DNA of 64,000 bases. It comes from Ruegeria sp. ANG-R. Its GTDB lineage: Bacteria > Pseudomonadota > Alphaproteobacteria > Rhodobacterales > Rhodobacteraceae. This document shows positions 1 to 8,691 of this stretch, in pieces (positions within the stretch are counted from its first letter, which is position 1; each line of letters starts with the position of its first letter). Under the pieces are notes generated by a model. That model did not search any database and was not told the origin of the DNA. It saw nothing but the letters and a program-made list of their open reading frames with translations. The translations under genes were made by a program, and so were the position numbers. The stretch is taken from positions 124,001 to 188,000 of the forward strand of contig NZ_JWLJ01000011.1 of assembly GCF_000813985.1 (NCBI RefSeq), read 5' to 3'.

Positions 1-552
1 GCAGGCACTGCAGACATCCTCACTCCGGTCTTGCTGAGCGTTGCGGCAGTTCTCGCAGGACCAAGACTTGGCTCGTTGGCTTGAGGCGTCGATGAGCATG
101 TAGGTCTCGGGGTTAGACTCATCGAACGCTGCATCACCAGCCACTTGATATGGCACCCGATGGTCGATCTGGAGGTAGCGCGGCGCGAGCACTTCTTGCG
201 TAAAGGCTTCCCGCGAGTTGTAGTGTTCAACCAGTCGGTTCTTGAAAGCCTTCGAGAACGCTTTGCGCCCGTCTATTCGGCCCGCTTTAATGTCGCTCGG
301 GTTGCCAAAACGATACACCCCGATCTTGCGACCAGTCTTCGCCGAAACGCGGTCGCGTGTCATCACAATCGGGATTCCCGCTTCCTTTACGTCGCCCGCG
401 ACACGAGGTGGGTGGTCATATCCCAATTCATTCAGGTCTTCAGTCGAGCACTCACCGTACTCCAACAGGTAGTCAATGAGTGCTCGCGCACGCTTCGCGG
501 TGACTTTCTCGCATAACGCGAGGATTCGAGGGTCAACATTCTGATTCGGCAT
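1..552 (-). CDS. HNH-type restriction endonuclease, 5' part (runs off left edge)
   Basis: Reading from an ATG at 552 toward position 1 gives 184 codons without a stop. The product begins MPNQNVDPRI. At about residues 127-134 it carries IDHRVPYQ followed by VAGD, which resembles the DHR(I/V)P(Y/F)-x-GD core of HNH-fold type II restriction enzymes. Two CxxC knuckles follow (CENC, then CSAC 15 residues on), as expected for a zinc ribbon next to the HNH core. The expected reaction is Mg2+-dependent cleavage of unmodified DNA. A partner methyltransferase would be expected nearby, but none is inside the window. The C-terminus lies beyond the left edge. The family call comes from motif recognition only; intactness is unknown. 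Confidence 0.6.
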   Translation of the reverse strand, partial: MPNQNVDPRILALCEKVTAKRARALIDYLLEYGECSTEDLNELGYDHPPRVAGDVKEAGIPIVMTRDRVSAKTGRKIGVYRFGNPSDIKAGRIDGRKAFSKAFKNRLVEHYNSREAFTQEVLAPRYLQIDHRVPYQVAGDAAFDESNPETYMLIDASSQRAKSWSCENCRNAQQDRSEDVCSAC

Positions 553-642
553 AGAAATCACGTTGCCATACGTGACAGTGCAGCGAAAGCCGCAGCTCGA
601 CCAACATATCCGCAATTAGTTGTTCGGCTTTGCTGTGGTTGG

Positions 643-924
643 GGCTCTGTTGCGCAAATCGGGTGAAGACCGAGCTTCCCCTTTCCCCGGAGGTACTTAT
701 CCTGCGGGCTCTGTGACGGGTATGCCAAGAGCTGTGTAGCGGTTGAGAACCGCGATCGGGACCTGCAGCTCAGCAACTTGCCGACCGAAGTCCCTCGCCA
801 TGAGGCCTTGGCCAAGTCGTTTGACGCAATTCATCTTTGCCTCTGCGCGGCTCCGGCGGTGATAGCCGGTCAGCTTTCGTCATAGGGCCGGCCCGAGATA
901 CTTGCAGGCTCTCACGGCTTCGTT
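643..924 (-). mobile_element. IS5-family insertion sequence remnant (transposase 3' end plus one terminal repeat)
   Basis: The segment holds the C-terminal end of an IS5-type transposase and, about 37 bp beyond its stop, the sequence GGCTCTGTTGCGCAAATC at 643-660. This looks like the terminal inverted repeat seen at the ends of alphaproteobacterial IS5-group elements. The other end and most of the transposase cannot be recognised toward 1040, so the element is truncated. It sits between the restriction endonuclease fragment and the 3' end of tRNA-Lys, consistent with a site of repeated insertion. The inverted-repeat assignment is from memory of the family; there is no second copy in the window to compare. 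Confidence 0.6.
697..924 (-). pseudogene. IS5-family transposase C-terminal fragment with internal nonsense codon
   Basis: On the minus strand, the frame ending in TAA at 697-699 reads NEAVRACKYLGPAL, a TGA at 880-882, then RKLTGYHRRSRAEAKM and further residues to VTEPAG. The YHRRSR-x-E-x-KM block with the following LMARDF and RIA/PIAVLN segments is the typical C-terminus of IS5-type DDE transposases; the E of this block is the third catalytic acid. At the stop codon the family usually has Trp, so TGG to TGA is the simplest explanation. Upstream of 924 the frame no longer matches the family, which points to a further break. The fragment cannot encode an active transposase. Confidence 0.75.
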
Positions 925-1050
925 AGCCCCCCGGAATGAGCACAATTCGCACGTTCCGGGCTTTCGTCCTTTCGGGTCGGCACTGTCCTCGAGAGGACAA
1001 AAACCTGTCGTAAAGGAACGATCAGGTGTCATTTGTCACTTTGAAAAAAG

Positions 1051-1126
1051 TGGTGAGCCGTGCAGGATTCGAACCTGCGACCCACTGATTAAAAGTCAGT
1101 TGCTCTACCAACTGAGCTAACGGCCC
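1051..1126 (-). tRNA. tRNA-Lys (anticodon TTT)
   Basis: On the minus strand the 76-nt segment folds as a cloverleaf. The acceptor stem GGGCCGT pairs with ACGGCTC with one G-U pair. The D-arm contains TAGCTCAGTTGGTAGAGCA. The anticodon stem ACTGA/TCAGT encloses CTTTTAA, giving anticodon TTT, and the T-arm has GGTTCGAATCC. CCA is encoded at 1051-1053. The 3' end faces the left part of the window, which contains the restriction endonuclease fragment and IS remnant. tRNA 3' ends are common integrase targets. Confidence 0.97.
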
Positions 1127-1347
1127 ACTCTTTTTGTTGGATCTCGGCGATCCGTGGTGCTCTGTAAAGTATTTTCCCGACCGGGTTCAAGACCTTATTT
1201 CACACCTCGTTTCGCCAATGCCCAAGACATATCCGGCGACCCGATAGGCGGCCTAATTAGGCAGGTGGCGCAGGGGGGTCAACCCCTTTTTTTAGGAATC
1301 TGCGCGACAGGGTGGATTCATGTTGTGACCGGGGTTATATGCCCGCC

Positions 1348-2181
1348 ATGCGACCCATAAACGATATCGGTTTGCCCTTCATGAAGATGCACGGGCTGGG
1401 CAATGACTTTGTCATTGTGGATACACGTGCGCAGGCTGTGCCGATTACTCCCGCACTGGCCAGAGGAATCGGGCATCGGCAGTTCGGCGTGGGATTTGAT
1501 CAGCTGGCAGTGATCGAAAGCGGGGAATCGGACGCGCATCTGGTGTTCTACAATGCCGACGGATCGACCTCTGCCGCCTGCGGCAATGCCACACGATGCA
1601 TTGCGCGGTTCTTGATGGAGGAGACGGGCAAATCCGATCTGACTTTGACGACCGAACGTGGCTCTTTGTTGGCGCGTGACGCAGGCAATGGGCTGACATC
1701 GGTCAACATGGGCCATCCGCAGCTTACGTGGCATGAAATTCCCCTGGCCGAAGAGGTGGACACCCTAGAGCTTCCCATCGAGGGCGGCCCGACAGCAACC
1801 GGTATGGGCAATCCGCATTGCACATTCTTTGTCGATAAGGCCGAAGCCATCCCGTTGGAGGAATTTGGCGCGCGCTACGAACTCCACCCGCTCTATCCTG
1901 AACGCACCAATGTGCAGGTTGCGCAGATCACGGGGCCGGATCAGATTCGGATGCGCGTTTGGGAGCGCGGTGTCGGCATCACCCTGGCTTCGGGGTCGTC
2001 GTCCTGCGCCACCGCTGTAGCGGCTGCCCGGCGTGGCCTTACGGGTCGTCAGGTGCAAGTGGATCTTGACGGCGGAACGATCTGGATCGATTGGCGGGAG
2101 GATGGAGTCTGGATGACGGGACCCACAGCTCACGTCTTTTCCGGCACGCTGACCCCGGAGTTTCTGAGGTCATTGGGATGA
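1348..2181 (+). CDS. dapF: Diaminopimelate epimerase
   Basis: The product (277 aa from the ATG at 1348) converts LL- to meso-diaminopimelate for lysine and peptidoglycan synthesis in the cytoplasm. The N-terminal FMKMHGLGNDF is diagnostic. The two catalytic cysteines are visible in AACGNATRC (about Cys78) and ASGSSSCATA (about Cys220); the second usually sits in GSGAC, so the local context is slightly variant. The length matches the family. An upstream TTG/GTG extension to 1312 is possible, but the ATG at 1348 gives the expected N-terminus. The stop overlaps the mtaB start by ATGA, so the two genes are translationally coupled. Confidence 0.96.
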   Translation: MRPINDIGLPFMKMHGLGNDFVIVDTRAQAVPITPALARGIGHRQFGVGFDQLAVIESGESDAHLVFYNADGSTSAACGNATRCIARFLMEETGKSDLTLTTERGSLLARDAGNGLTSVNMGHPQLTWHEIPLAEEVDTLELPIEGGPTATGMGNPHCTFFVDKAEAIPLEEFGARYELHPLYPERTNVQVAQITGPDQIRMRVWERGVGITLASGSSSCATAVAAARRGLTGRQVQVDLDGGTIWIDWREDGVWMTGPTAHVFSGTLTPEFLRSLG

Positions 2182-3434
2182 ACCCGCCAAAGTTCACCAC
2201 TCTGGGCTGTCGCCTGAACGCCTATGAGACCGAAGCGATGAAAGAGTTGTCGCAGCAGGCAGGGCTGAGCGATGCCGTGATCGTGAACACCTGCGCAGTG
2301 ACGGCCGAGGCCGTGCGCAAGGCCCGCCAGGAAATCCGCAGGCTGAGGCGGGAGAATCCGGATGCCCGCCTGATCGTCACAGGCTGCGCCGCACAGACCG
2401 AGCCCGAGACCTTTGCCCGGATGGATGAGGTTGATGCGGTGATCGGCAATACCGAGAAGATGCAGCCCGAAACCTGGAAGGGGATGGCCGCGGATTTCAT
2501 CGGTCAGACCGAGGCCGTGCAGGTGGACGATATCATGTCGGTCACGGAAACCGCAGGGCATCTGATCGATGGTTTTGGCACACGATCGCGCGCCTATGTA
2601 CAGGTGCAGAATGGCTGCGACCATCGCTGTACCTTCTGCATCATTCCTTACGGCCGCGGCAACTCACGCAGCGTTCCGGCCGGTGTGGTGGTAGACCAGA
2701 TCAAACGGCTGGTCGACAAGGGTTATAACGAGGTTGTTCTCACTGGCGTGGACCTCACATCGTGGGGCGCTGACCTGCCTGCGCAGCCGAAACTGGGCGA
2801 TCTGGTCATGCGCATCCTCAAGCTGGTGCCTGATCTTGCGCGTTTGCGTATCAGCTCTATCGACTCGATCGAGGTGGATGAGAACCTGATGCGCGCCATC
2901 GCAACCGAGCCGCGCCTGATGCCTCATCTGCACCTGTCATTGCAACACGGCGATGATCTGATCCTCAAGCGGATGAAACGCCGCCATCTGCGCGATGACG
3001 CCATTCGCTTCACCGAAGAAGCGCGCAAGCTGCGCCCCGACATGACGTATGGCGCAGACATCATCGCCGGTTTCCCAACCGAGACCGAGGCGCATTTCGA
3101 GAACTCGCTGAAACTGGTAAAAGACTGCAACCTGACATGGCTGCACGTGTTTCCGTATTCCAAACGCGACGGCACGCCAGCCGCCCGTATTCCGCAACAG
3201 ATAAACGGGTCCGTCATCAAAGATCGCGCCGCCCGTCTGCGGGCCTCCGGGGATGCGCAGGTCGCAAAACACCTGTCAGAGCAGATTGGCAAACAGCACA
3301 CGGTACTGATGGAAAACCCGCATATGGGCCGGACCGAGCAGTTTACCGAAGTCGCCTTTGCCGCACCTCAGCCCGAGGGCCAGATCGTCTCGGCGACGAT
3401 TGTCGGGAAGTCGGCCACTCAGTTGCAAGCCTGA
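2178..3434 (+). CDS. mtaB: tRNA (N6-threonylcarbamoyl-A37) methylthiotransferase MtaB
   Basis: This is a radical-SAM enzyme of 418 aa that converts t6A37 to ms2t6A37 in ANN-decoding tRNAs. The N-terminal UPF0004 domain holds three conserved cysteines for the auxiliary 4Fe-4S cluster (Cys11 in GCRLN, Cys39 in NTCAVT, Cys70 in TGCAAQ). The radical-SAM triad is CDHRCTFC (147-154). A shortened TRAM-like region ends the protein. The short LGCRLNAYE start is typical of MtaB rather than MiaB or RimO. The start ATG overlaps the dapF stop (ATGA). Confidence 0.93.
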   Translation: MNPPKFTTLGCRLNAYETEAMKELSQQAGLSDAVIVNTCAVTAEAVRKARQEIRRLRRENPDARLIVTGCAAQTEPETFARMDEVDAVIGNTEKMQPETWKGMAADFIGQTEAVQVDDIMSVTETAGHLIDGFGTRSRAYVQVQNGCDHRCTFCIIPYGRGNSRSVPAGVVVDQIKRLVDKGYNEVVLTGVDLTSWGADLPAQPKLGDLVMRILKLVPDLARLRISSIDSIEVDENLMRAIATEPRLMPHLHLSLQHGDDLILKRMKRRHLRDDAIRFTEEARKLRPDMTYGADIIAGFPTETEAHFENSLKLVKDCNLTWLHVFPYSKRDGTPAARIPQQINGSVIKDRAARLRASGDAQVAKHLSEQIGKQHTVLMENPHMGRTEQFTEVAFAAPQPEGQIVSATIVGKSATQLQA

Positions 3435-3446
3435 TTTAATCAGCCG

Positions 3447-3458
3447 CTTCATCTGGCC
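3447..3458 (+). repeat. Copy of dispersed intergenic motif CTTCATCTGGCC
   Basis: The 12-mer CTTCATCTGGCC lies 13 bp beyond the mtaB stop. Related copies occur at 8553, at 16379-16400 (opposite strand) and at 29540-29580 (opposite strand). This copy is the shortest and diverges after 3458. Confidence 0.45.
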
Positions 3459-3478
3459 CCTTACATGCCGCTGTAACG

Positions 3479-3513
3479 AAAAACCCCCGCAACCGTCAGG
3501 CGCGGGGGTAAAT
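3479..3513 (-). terminator. Rho-independent terminator of petABC
   Basis: ACCCCCGC and GCGGGGGT form a perfect 8-bp GC-rich stem with an 11-nt loop. Read on the minus strand the stem is followed by TTTTTCG. It lies 18 bp downstream of the petC stop. Confidence 0.85.
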
Positions 3514-3531
3514 TTGTGGATCGCGACCGAC

Positions 3532-4317
3532 TTAATCCAGCCGCTTACCTTTGACGGGTGCCCAAAGGCGCTTGTTGACCAGATACAGAATCACCGACAG
3601 GACGGTCAGGAAAAGAACGCCAACAAACCCGGCACTCTTGCGCTCCATCATCTTCGGTTCAGCCGTCCACATCAGGAAGGCTGCAACGTCTTCGGACATA
3701 GCCTCGACAGTTGCAGGGTGACCATCGGCGAATTCAACCTGATCATCCGACAGCGGCGGTGCCATCGAAATCCAGCCACCGGGGAAGGCGGTGTTCTCGT
3801 ACAGGATGGAACCCGCCTCTTCCTTTTCATGACCGGTATAACCATCCAGAAGCGAGGCAATGTATTCCGCGCCGCCCATACCTTTGAACAGCTGGTTGAT
3901 GCCAAGACCGTACGGACCATGGAAGCCCGCACGCGCCTTCGCCATCAGGCTCAGGTCCGGCGCGCCCACACCGTTGTTGGCCGGGAAGTGATCCGTTGGC
4001 TTGGCCGGGCGGAAATCGTCCTCTTCCGGGTCAAAGACCTCGAAGTTGTCGGCCGCGTAGGTGATGACCTGCTCTTCCGAATACCCCAGCGCTTCAAGAT
4101 CACGCAGAGGCACATATTTCAGACCGTGGCAAGCCGCGCAGACCTCGGTATAGACCTGCAGACCGCGCTGAAGCTGGTTCATATCCCAGGTCCCGAAAGG
4201 CCCTTCGAACGAGAAGTGGAAATCCTCGATGTGCTGCTCACCGCCACCTGCCGCAAAGGTCGAGGCGGGCGCAAGGGCCAAAGCAAACGCGGCACCGATT
4301 GCAAGTTTCTTGAACAT
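3532..4317 (-). CDS. petC: Cytochrome c1 of the bc1 complex
   Basis: This is the membrane-anchored c-type cytochrome (261 aa) that passes electrons from the Rieske protein to soluble cytochrome c. A Sec signal ([19 protein letters not shown]) precedes the heme motif CAACH at residues 60-64. The likely axial Met is in WISMAPPLS at about 185. A C-terminal transmembrane helix (about 226-246) anchors it. It is the last gene of petABC, with an intrinsic terminator just downstream. The bc1 complex also feeds electrons to cytochromes used by NirS, NorCB and NosZ, so it is functionally tied to the island farther right. Confidence 0.96.
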   Translation of the reverse strand: MFKKLAIGAAFALALAPASTFAAGGGEQHIEDFHFSFEGPFGTWDMNQLQRGLQVYTEVCAACHGLKYVPLRDLEALGYSEEQVITYAADNFEVFDPEEDDFRPAKPTDHFPANNGVGAPDLSLMAKARAGFHGPYGLGINQLFKGMGGAEYIASLLDGYTGHEKEEAGSILYENTAFPGGWISMAPPLSDDQVEFADGHPATVEAMSEDVAAFLMWTAEPKMMERKSAGFVGVLFLTVLSVILYLVNKRLWAPVKGKRLD

Positions 4318-4332
4318 GTTCCGTCCCTTTTC

Positions 4333-5664
4333 TTACTCGGCCGGCGTGGCGTCGGCGTTAGCCTTGCCATAATGCGCGTTAAAGTCTTCTTCGATGGTTT
4401 CCGGCTGCGCCTCGGGCTTTTCGATGACACCCAGGATCGGCAGGATCACGAAGAAATAGGCGAACCAGTAGGCGGACGCGATCAGTGAGAAGGACGCATA
4501 GGGTTCTTCAGCGGGCATCGCCCCCAGCCACATCAGGGCAAAGAAGTCGATGATCAGCAGGTAGAACCACCATTTGAACATCGGACGGTACTTGCCTGAC
4601 CGCACGGTCGAGGTGTCCAGCCAGGGCGCCAGGGCCATGGCCAGGATCGCACCGAACATCGCCAGAACACCAAAGAACTTGGCGTCGATGATGCCGCCGG
4701 TGATGAAGCTGGCGAATTGCACAACCCAAACCTCGCCGGTGAAGGCACGCAAGATCGCGTAGAACGGCAGGAAGTACCATTCGGGAACGATGTGCGCAGG
4801 CGTGACCAGCGGGTTGGCCTCGATGTAGTTATCGGGGTGGCCCAGATAGTTCGGCATGTAGCCAACGATGGCCCAGAACACGACCAGAATGACCGCCAGA
4901 GCGAACAGGTCCTTGATCACGAAATAGGGCCAGAAGGGCAGGGTATCTTTCTCGGCCTCGGCCTTTGAGCCCCGGCGCACTTCAACACCTGTGGGGTTGT
5001 TGTTGCCGGTGGTGTGGAAGGCCCAGATATGCACGATCACCAGCGCCGCAATGACAAACGGCAGCAGGTAGTGCAGCGAGAAGAAGCGGTTCAGCGTGGC
5101 ATTGTCCACCGCCGGTCCGCCCAGCAGCCAGGTCTGGATCGCGTCACCCACGAACGGGATCGCACCAAACAGGCCGGTGATCACGGTCGCGCCCCAGAAG
5201 GACATCTGGCCCCAGGGCAGAACGTAGCCCATGAAGGCAGTGCCCATCATCATCAGATAGATCAGCATCCCGATGATCCACGTGATCTCACGCGGGGCTT
5301 TGTACGAGCCGTAGAACAGGCCACGGAAGATGTGAATGTAGACCGCAACAAAGAACAGCGACGCGCCGTTCATGTGCAGATAGCGCAGCATATAGCCGCC
5401 ATTCACGTTGCGCATGATGTGTTCGATGCTGGCAAAAGCCAGATCCACATGCGGGGTGTAATGCATCACCAGAACGATACCGGTGACGATTTGCAGCGCC
5501 AGACAGAAGGCCAGGACGATGCCCCAGATCCACCACCAGTTCAGGTTTTTCGGGGTGGGAATCATCAGGGTGTCATACAGCAGGCCGACAATCGGCAGGC
5601 GGCTGTTCAGCCACTTTTCGCCGTTCGTCTTCGGCTCGTAGTGATCGTGGGGAATGCCGGACAT
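4333..5664 (-). CDS. petB: Cytochrome b of the bc1 complex
   Basis: The product (443 aa) is the quinol-oxidising and quinone-reducing membrane subunit. Features seen are NWWWIWG near the N-terminus, multiple long hydrophobic helices, [10 protein letters not shown] in the Qo region, [14 protein letters not shown] (the PEWY motif), and paired His residues on helices B and D for the two hemes b. The ATG at 5664 ([15 protein letters not shown]) is chosen over an upstream in-frame start because it follows an AGGGAGACC ribosome site and matches the usual N-terminus. It is 15 bp from petC and 14 bp from petA. Confidence 0.97.
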   Translation of the reverse strand: MSGIPHDHYEPKTNGEKWLNSRLPIVGLLYDTLMIPTPKNLNWWWIWGIVLAFCLALQIVTGIVLVMHYTPHVDLAFASIEHIMRNVNGGYMLRYLHMNGASLFFVAVYIHIFRGLFYGSYKAPREITWIIGMLIYLMMMGTAFMGYVLPWGQMSFWGATVITGLFGAIPFVGDAIQTWLLGGPAVDNATLNRFFSLHYLLPFVIAALVIVHIWAFHTTGNNNPTGVEVRRGSKAEAEKDTLPFWPYFVIKDLFALAVILVVFWAIVGYMPNYLGHPDNYIEANPLVTPAHIVPEWYFLPFYAILRAFTGEVWVVQFASFITGGIIDAKFFGVLAMFGAILAMALAPWLDTSTVRSGKYRPMFKWWFYLLIIDFFALMWLGAMPAEEPYASFSLIASAYWFAYFFVILPILGVIEKPEAQPETIEEDFNAHYGKANADATPAE

Positions 5665-5678
5665 AAACTGGGTCTCCC

Positions 5679-6263
5679 TTAGCCGAGTTTGATGGTGCTG
5701 CTGTCCACCCACTCAGCGGGCGGCACAGGAAGGTTCTCGGGCGCGGGGCCCTTACGGATACGGCCCGCCAGATCGTAGTGCGAACCATGGCAGGGGCAGA
5801 ACCAGCCGCCGAAATCACCGGCGTCGCCCAGAGGCACACAGCCCAGGTGGGTACATACGCCCATCTGGACGAGCCATGCGGCGGCCTCTTCGCCTTCGGG
5901 CGACGGCATCACGCGGTTGGCATCCGTTGCGGGCGCATCGGCGGCCAGATTGAAGTTGCGTGCCAGCGGATCGGGCAGTGCATCGACGCCGTCGGGGTCC
6001 TGCTCACCAGCGCGCTGAATCTCTTCGCCAGTGCGGTGGCGAATGAAAACGGGTTTACCCAGCCACTTCACGGTCAGCTGCGTCCCCTCTTCGACACCGC
6101 TTACATCAACGCGGATCGAGGACAGCGCCTGAACGTCTGCCGATGGATTCATTTGATTCACCAGGGGCCAAACGGCAGCCCCGGTGGCAACGACACCTGC
6201 GCCGCCAGCGACGTAGTAGAGGAAATCTCTGCGGGTGCCTTCGTGGTCTTCAGCGTGGGACAC
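5679..6263 (-). CDS. petA: Ubiquinol-cytochrome c reductase Rieske iron-sulfur subunit
   Basis: This is the 2Fe-2S subunit (194 aa) that takes the first electron from ubiquinol. A Tat-like N-terminus ([15 protein letters not shown]) forms the membrane anchor. Cluster ligands are CTHLGC (Cys137, His139, Cys142) and CPCHGS (Cys156, Cys158, His159). I place the start at GTG 6263, because GGAG sits 8 nt upstream of it and the encoded [14 protein letters not shown] is the usual N-terminus. The longer frame from 6323 lacks a ribosome site. It is first gene of petABC. Confidence 0.95.
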   Translation of the reverse strand: MSHAEDHEGTRRDFLYYVAGGAGVVATGAAVWPLVNQMNPSADVQALSSIRVDVSGVEEGTQLTVKWLGKPVFIRHRTGEEIQRAGEQDPDGVDALPDPLARNFNLAADAPATDANRVMPSPEGEEAAAWLVQMGVCTHLGCVPLGDAGDFGGWFCPCHGSHYDLAGRIRKGPAPENLPVPPAEWVDSSTIKLG

Positions 6264-6751
6264 GAGGTTATCTCCGAATTGTCTGGCGCCCGCGAACGGG
6301 CATAAAGCTCGCGCACCGCACAAGTGCGGCGTCTTAGAGGGGGTATCTATCGGGGAGAATAGAGTTCGTCCAGCGCTGTTAAACGCGCAATACGCCGCAT
6401 CTAAGCATTCATGTCACGGTGAAGGGGTAAAATTTCAATATCAAATGCAGATTTTGACCCTCAAAGTATCCGAATAACGCCCCGCAGTTGGAGTGTGATT
6501 CGGTCTCTGACTGCACCCCTGTCGGTTTCGAACCAACGCAAATCGAGACCGTGACGACACAGTCGGCATTTTTGAGTTTTCTGTCGCAAATTCGCCCGCC
6601 AAAGCTCCGGCCCAAACCGATTCTGATGCACTTAAATCATTCATATAAAATAGATATTTCAAAAATCTGTAGTCCATCGAAAATATGATTGCACTTTTAA
6701 CGGGAATGTCTGAAAGACCGGTAAACACCACCTCTCAGCCGGAGATTTCCA
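6264..6751. other. Divergent intergenic region between petABC and the cytochrome c gene
   Basis: This 488-bp region separates petA (minus) from the cytochrome c gene (plus) and should contain both promoters. It is AT-richer between about 6420 and 6690. I find no tRNA, no clear Fnr-type palindrome, and no convincing protein-coding frame. The short frames present have no ribosome site and no family resemblance. Confidence 0.6.
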
Positions 6752-7198
6752 ATGCCAAAGATTGCAGCAACCGCAGTTCTTTTTTCTCTTCTGACCACTG
6801 CACAGGCCTTTGCGGTCGGTGATCCGGCGAAAGGTGAGCTGCTCTATAACCGGTGCTCCTCCTGCCACGCGATCATCAAAGATGGCGAAGTTCTGGTCAA
6901 AGGCGGTATCACGGGGCCGAATCTGTATGGCGTCGTTGGTCGCGTCGCCGGGTCCGAATACGATTATCGCAACGGAAGCGAGCGTTTGCCCATCGGAATG
7001 TTCACCGATGACATGATCCGGGCGGGCCAGGAAGGGCTGGTCTGGACAGAAGAAAACATCGCCGCCTATTCGCAAGATCCGGTCGGGTTCATCAAAGAGT
7101 ATCTGAATGATGAAACGGCTCGCCCCAACATGAGCGTGAAACTGAAGAAGGGCGCGGACGACATCGCCGCCTATCTGGCCACCTTCAGCACTCAGTAA
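6752..7198 (+). CDS. Periplasmic c-type cytochrome, c2/c550-like
   Basis: The product is a 148-aa secreted monoheme cytochrome. A signal peptide ends at about AQAFA (residue 21). The heme site is CSSCH (35-39), and the axial Met is in RPNMSVKL (about 127). GPNLYGVVGR and the KGGITG segment match the Rhodobacter c2 fold. It probably carries electrons from the bc1 complex to terminal oxidases and perhaps to the denitrification reductases encoded downstream. It is transcribed divergently from petABC, and CCGGAGATTTCC precedes the ATG. The family cannot be narrowed further by eye (cycA- or c550-type). Confidence 0.85.
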   Translation: MPKIAATAVLFSLLTTAQAFAVGDPAKGELLYNRCSSCHAIIKDGEVLVKGGITGPNLYGVVGRVAGSEYDYRNGSERLPIGMFTDDMIRAGQEGLVWTEENIAAYSQDPVGFIKEYLNDETARPNMSVKLKKGADDIAAYLATFSTQ

Positions 7199-7216
7199 AC
7201 AGGGCACACATGTACC

Positions 7217-7831
7217 TCAGGCCTCGCGCATAAGCGAGGCCAGCCGTTCGACCTCACTCCCAACCCCCGCAGATCGCATCTGATCAGCAGCTAGTTTACG
7301 CGCGGCTGGGGGCTTGTTCTGATTCAGCTTCCACGTGCCATCGATGTCAGAGATATTCAGGCGGAATGGCACGATCATGCGCATCATCCGATCCAAGGCA
7401 TCCTGTGTCATTTTCGATACCAGCCAAGGAGGCTTTGGCAGCAAGCGTTTTTCGAAATCGGCCGCCTGCCGGTCCAGCAGGGCACGCAGCTCATCCGCTG
7501 GACGCATCTCAAGCTCCCCGGTCAGATGAACCGCCACATAGTTCCAGGTCGGGACCTGATCATCGATTCCATACCAATCGGGAGAAACATACCCATCCGG
7601 CCCCGAGACGGCGATCCGCGCCGGTTGCGGCTGCTTCAGTTGCCTGACGACCGGATTTGACCGGACCAGATGCAAGTCGGCCCATGCGGCATCCTCGTTC
7701 AGCAGAAAGGGAACATGACTCAGCAGCGGTGCATCCGGTGCCGACACCGCCAGAACGCCAAAGGCGCGGGCGCGGGCAAATTCTATATTACGCGCGGGGG
7801 CCTCGGCCCTAAAGGCTGGATTGGGGTGCAT
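7217..7831 (-). CDS. FMN-binding negative transcriptional regulator-like protein (PaiB family)
   Basis: The 204-aa product has the PaiB pattern. It starts MHPNPAFRAEAP and contains FGVLAVSAPD, HVPFLL and HLVRSNPV in the split-barrel region, then YVSPDWYG, VPTWNYVAVHLTG, and a C-terminal segment with KMTQDALDRMMRMIVPF-type sequence. PaiB proteins bind FMN; regulation of sporulation and protease genes is documented in Bacillus, while the role here is unknown. I use the ATG at 7831, because frames extending to 7888 lack a ribosome site and would run into the riboswitch region. The gene diverges from the FMN riboswitch and ribH, a suggestive pairing for a flavin-binding protein. Confidence 0.85.
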   Translation of the reverse strand: MHPNPAFRAEAPARNIEFARARAFGVLAVSAPDAPLLSHVPFLLNEDAAWADLHLVRSNPVVRQLKQPQPARIAVSGPDGYVSPDWYGIDDQVPTWNYVAVHLTGELEMRPADELRALLDRQAADFEKRLLPKPPWLVSKMTQDALDRMMRMIVPFRLNISDIDGTWKLNQNKPPAARKLAADQMRSAGVGSEVERLASLMREA

Positions 7832-7889
7832 TTCGGTCCTCCTGCCAATTTCTCTTGCAGAAGCGATGTCGCCTTGGCAAGGTCCCATT

Positions 7890-8030
7890 CGTTCTCAGGG
7901 CGGGGCGAAATTCCCCACCGGCGGTATGCGGGCATGACCCGTAAGCCCGCGAGCGGCCCCGCCTTCGGGGTGACAAGCAGATCTGGTGAGAGGCCAGAGC
8001 CGACGGTTACAGTCCGGATGGAAGAGAACG
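7890..8030 (+). ncRNA. FMN riboswitch (RFN element)
   Basis: The P1 stem CGTTCTC (7890-7896) pairs with GAGAACG (8024-8030). Between them are the hallmark blocks of the RFN aptamer: AGGGCGGGGCGAAATTCCCCACCGGCGGT, then AGCCCGCGAGCGG, a variable arm, TCTGGTGAGAGGCCAGAGCCGACGGTTACAGTCCGGATGGAAGAGAACG (listed here as consensus blocks split for recognition: GGCGAAATTCCCCACCGG; GCCGACGGTTACAGTCCGG; GGATGGAAGAGAACG). It lies 77 bp upstream of ribH and should lower ribH expression when FMN is abundant. Confidence 0.97.
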
Positions 8031-8107
8031 TGCAAGTCGCGCCGGTGATACGGTGCGATTGCTCGTGATCGCCTTGGGTGACGTGTCTGTTTACTTAGGA
8101 GATCTCG

Positions 8108-8548
8108 ATGACACACACCCGCTATGCTTTTGTCAAAGCCAACTGGCATTCCGATATCGTCGACCGCGCGCTGGACGGGTTTCAGGACCTCATCCCGGTC
8201 GACCAGATCGACGTCTTCGACGTACCCGGCGCATTCGAGATGCCGTTGCTGGCCCGCGATCTGGCGCAGACAGGGCGTTACGCTGCGATCGCCTGTGCCG
8301 CCTTCGTGGTGGATGGCGGCATCTACCGGCACGACTTCGTCGCACAGGCCGTCGTCGATGGGCTGATGCGGGCCGGGCTCGAGACGGGTATTCCTGTCCT
8401 GTCGGTCTCACTGACCCCACATCAATATCAGGAAACCGACCACCACAACGCAATCTATCGCGACCATTTCGTGCAAAAGGGCCGCGAGGCCGCACAAGCT
8501 GCACTTGCGATCACCAAAACCCGCCAATCGCTGCAAGCGGCAACCTGA
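8108..8548 (+). CDS. ribH: 6,7-dimethyl-8-ribityllumazine synthase, class II
   Basis: The enzyme condenses 5-amino-6-ribitylaminouracil with 3,4-dihydroxy-2-butanone 4-phosphate, the penultimate step to riboflavin. The 146-aa sequence starts MTHTRYAFVKANWHSDIV and has VFDVPGAFEMPLLA and a GIPVLSVSLTPHQY segment. The FVKANWH start and the absence of the classical RFN motif resemble the decameric RibH2 type of Brucella and Mesorhizobium rather than the icosahedral type. The only sensible start is the ATG 8 bp after AGGAGATC. Expression is probably controlled by the FMN riboswitch directly upstream. A separate, riboswitch-free ribH may exist elsewhere. Confidence 0.92.
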   Translation: MTHTRYAFVKANWHSDIVDRALDGFQDLIPVDQIDVFDVPGAFEMPLLARDLAQTGRYAAIACAAFVVDGGIYRHDFVAQAVVDGLMRAGLETGIPVLSVSLTPHQYQETDHHNAIYRDHFVQKGREAAQAALAITKTRQSLQAAT

Positions 8549-8552
8549 TTCG

Positions 8553-8620
8553 CTTCATCTGGCCAAAAATATCCCGGGGGTGAATTGAGCCAAAGGCTCA
8601 AGAGGGGGCTGACCCCCTCC
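8553..8620 (+). repeat. Dispersed intergenic repeat with two tandem hairpins
   Basis: CTTCATCTGGCCAAAAATATCC at 8553 matches copies at 16379-16400 and 29540-29580 on the opposite strand. It is followed by two inverted repeats: TTGAGCC-AAA-GGCTCAA (8585-8601) and AGGGGG-CTGA-CCCCCT (8603-8618). It starts 4 bp after the ribH stop, so it may also act in 3'-end formation. Confidence 0.6.
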
Positions 8621-8691
8621 CCCGCTGCGCCGAAATCCGCTTGAGGCCAAAGGCACTCCCCGCTAATCACATCCCGCAAAGGAGCACGCCC

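Noticed and set aside
145..516. Plus-strand 123-codon frame at the left edge
   Set aside because: It is antisense to the restriction endonuclease frame, which has recognisable HNH and zinc motifs.
3358..4488. Long plus-strand frame (376 codons) opposite petC
   Set aside because: It is a shadow of cytochrome c1; no start signal or family resemblance.
6488..6688. Short plus frame upstream of the cytochrome c gene
   Set aside because: No ribosome site or motif; an apparent TTCGAA core was checked as a possible tRNA T-loop, but no cloverleaf forms.
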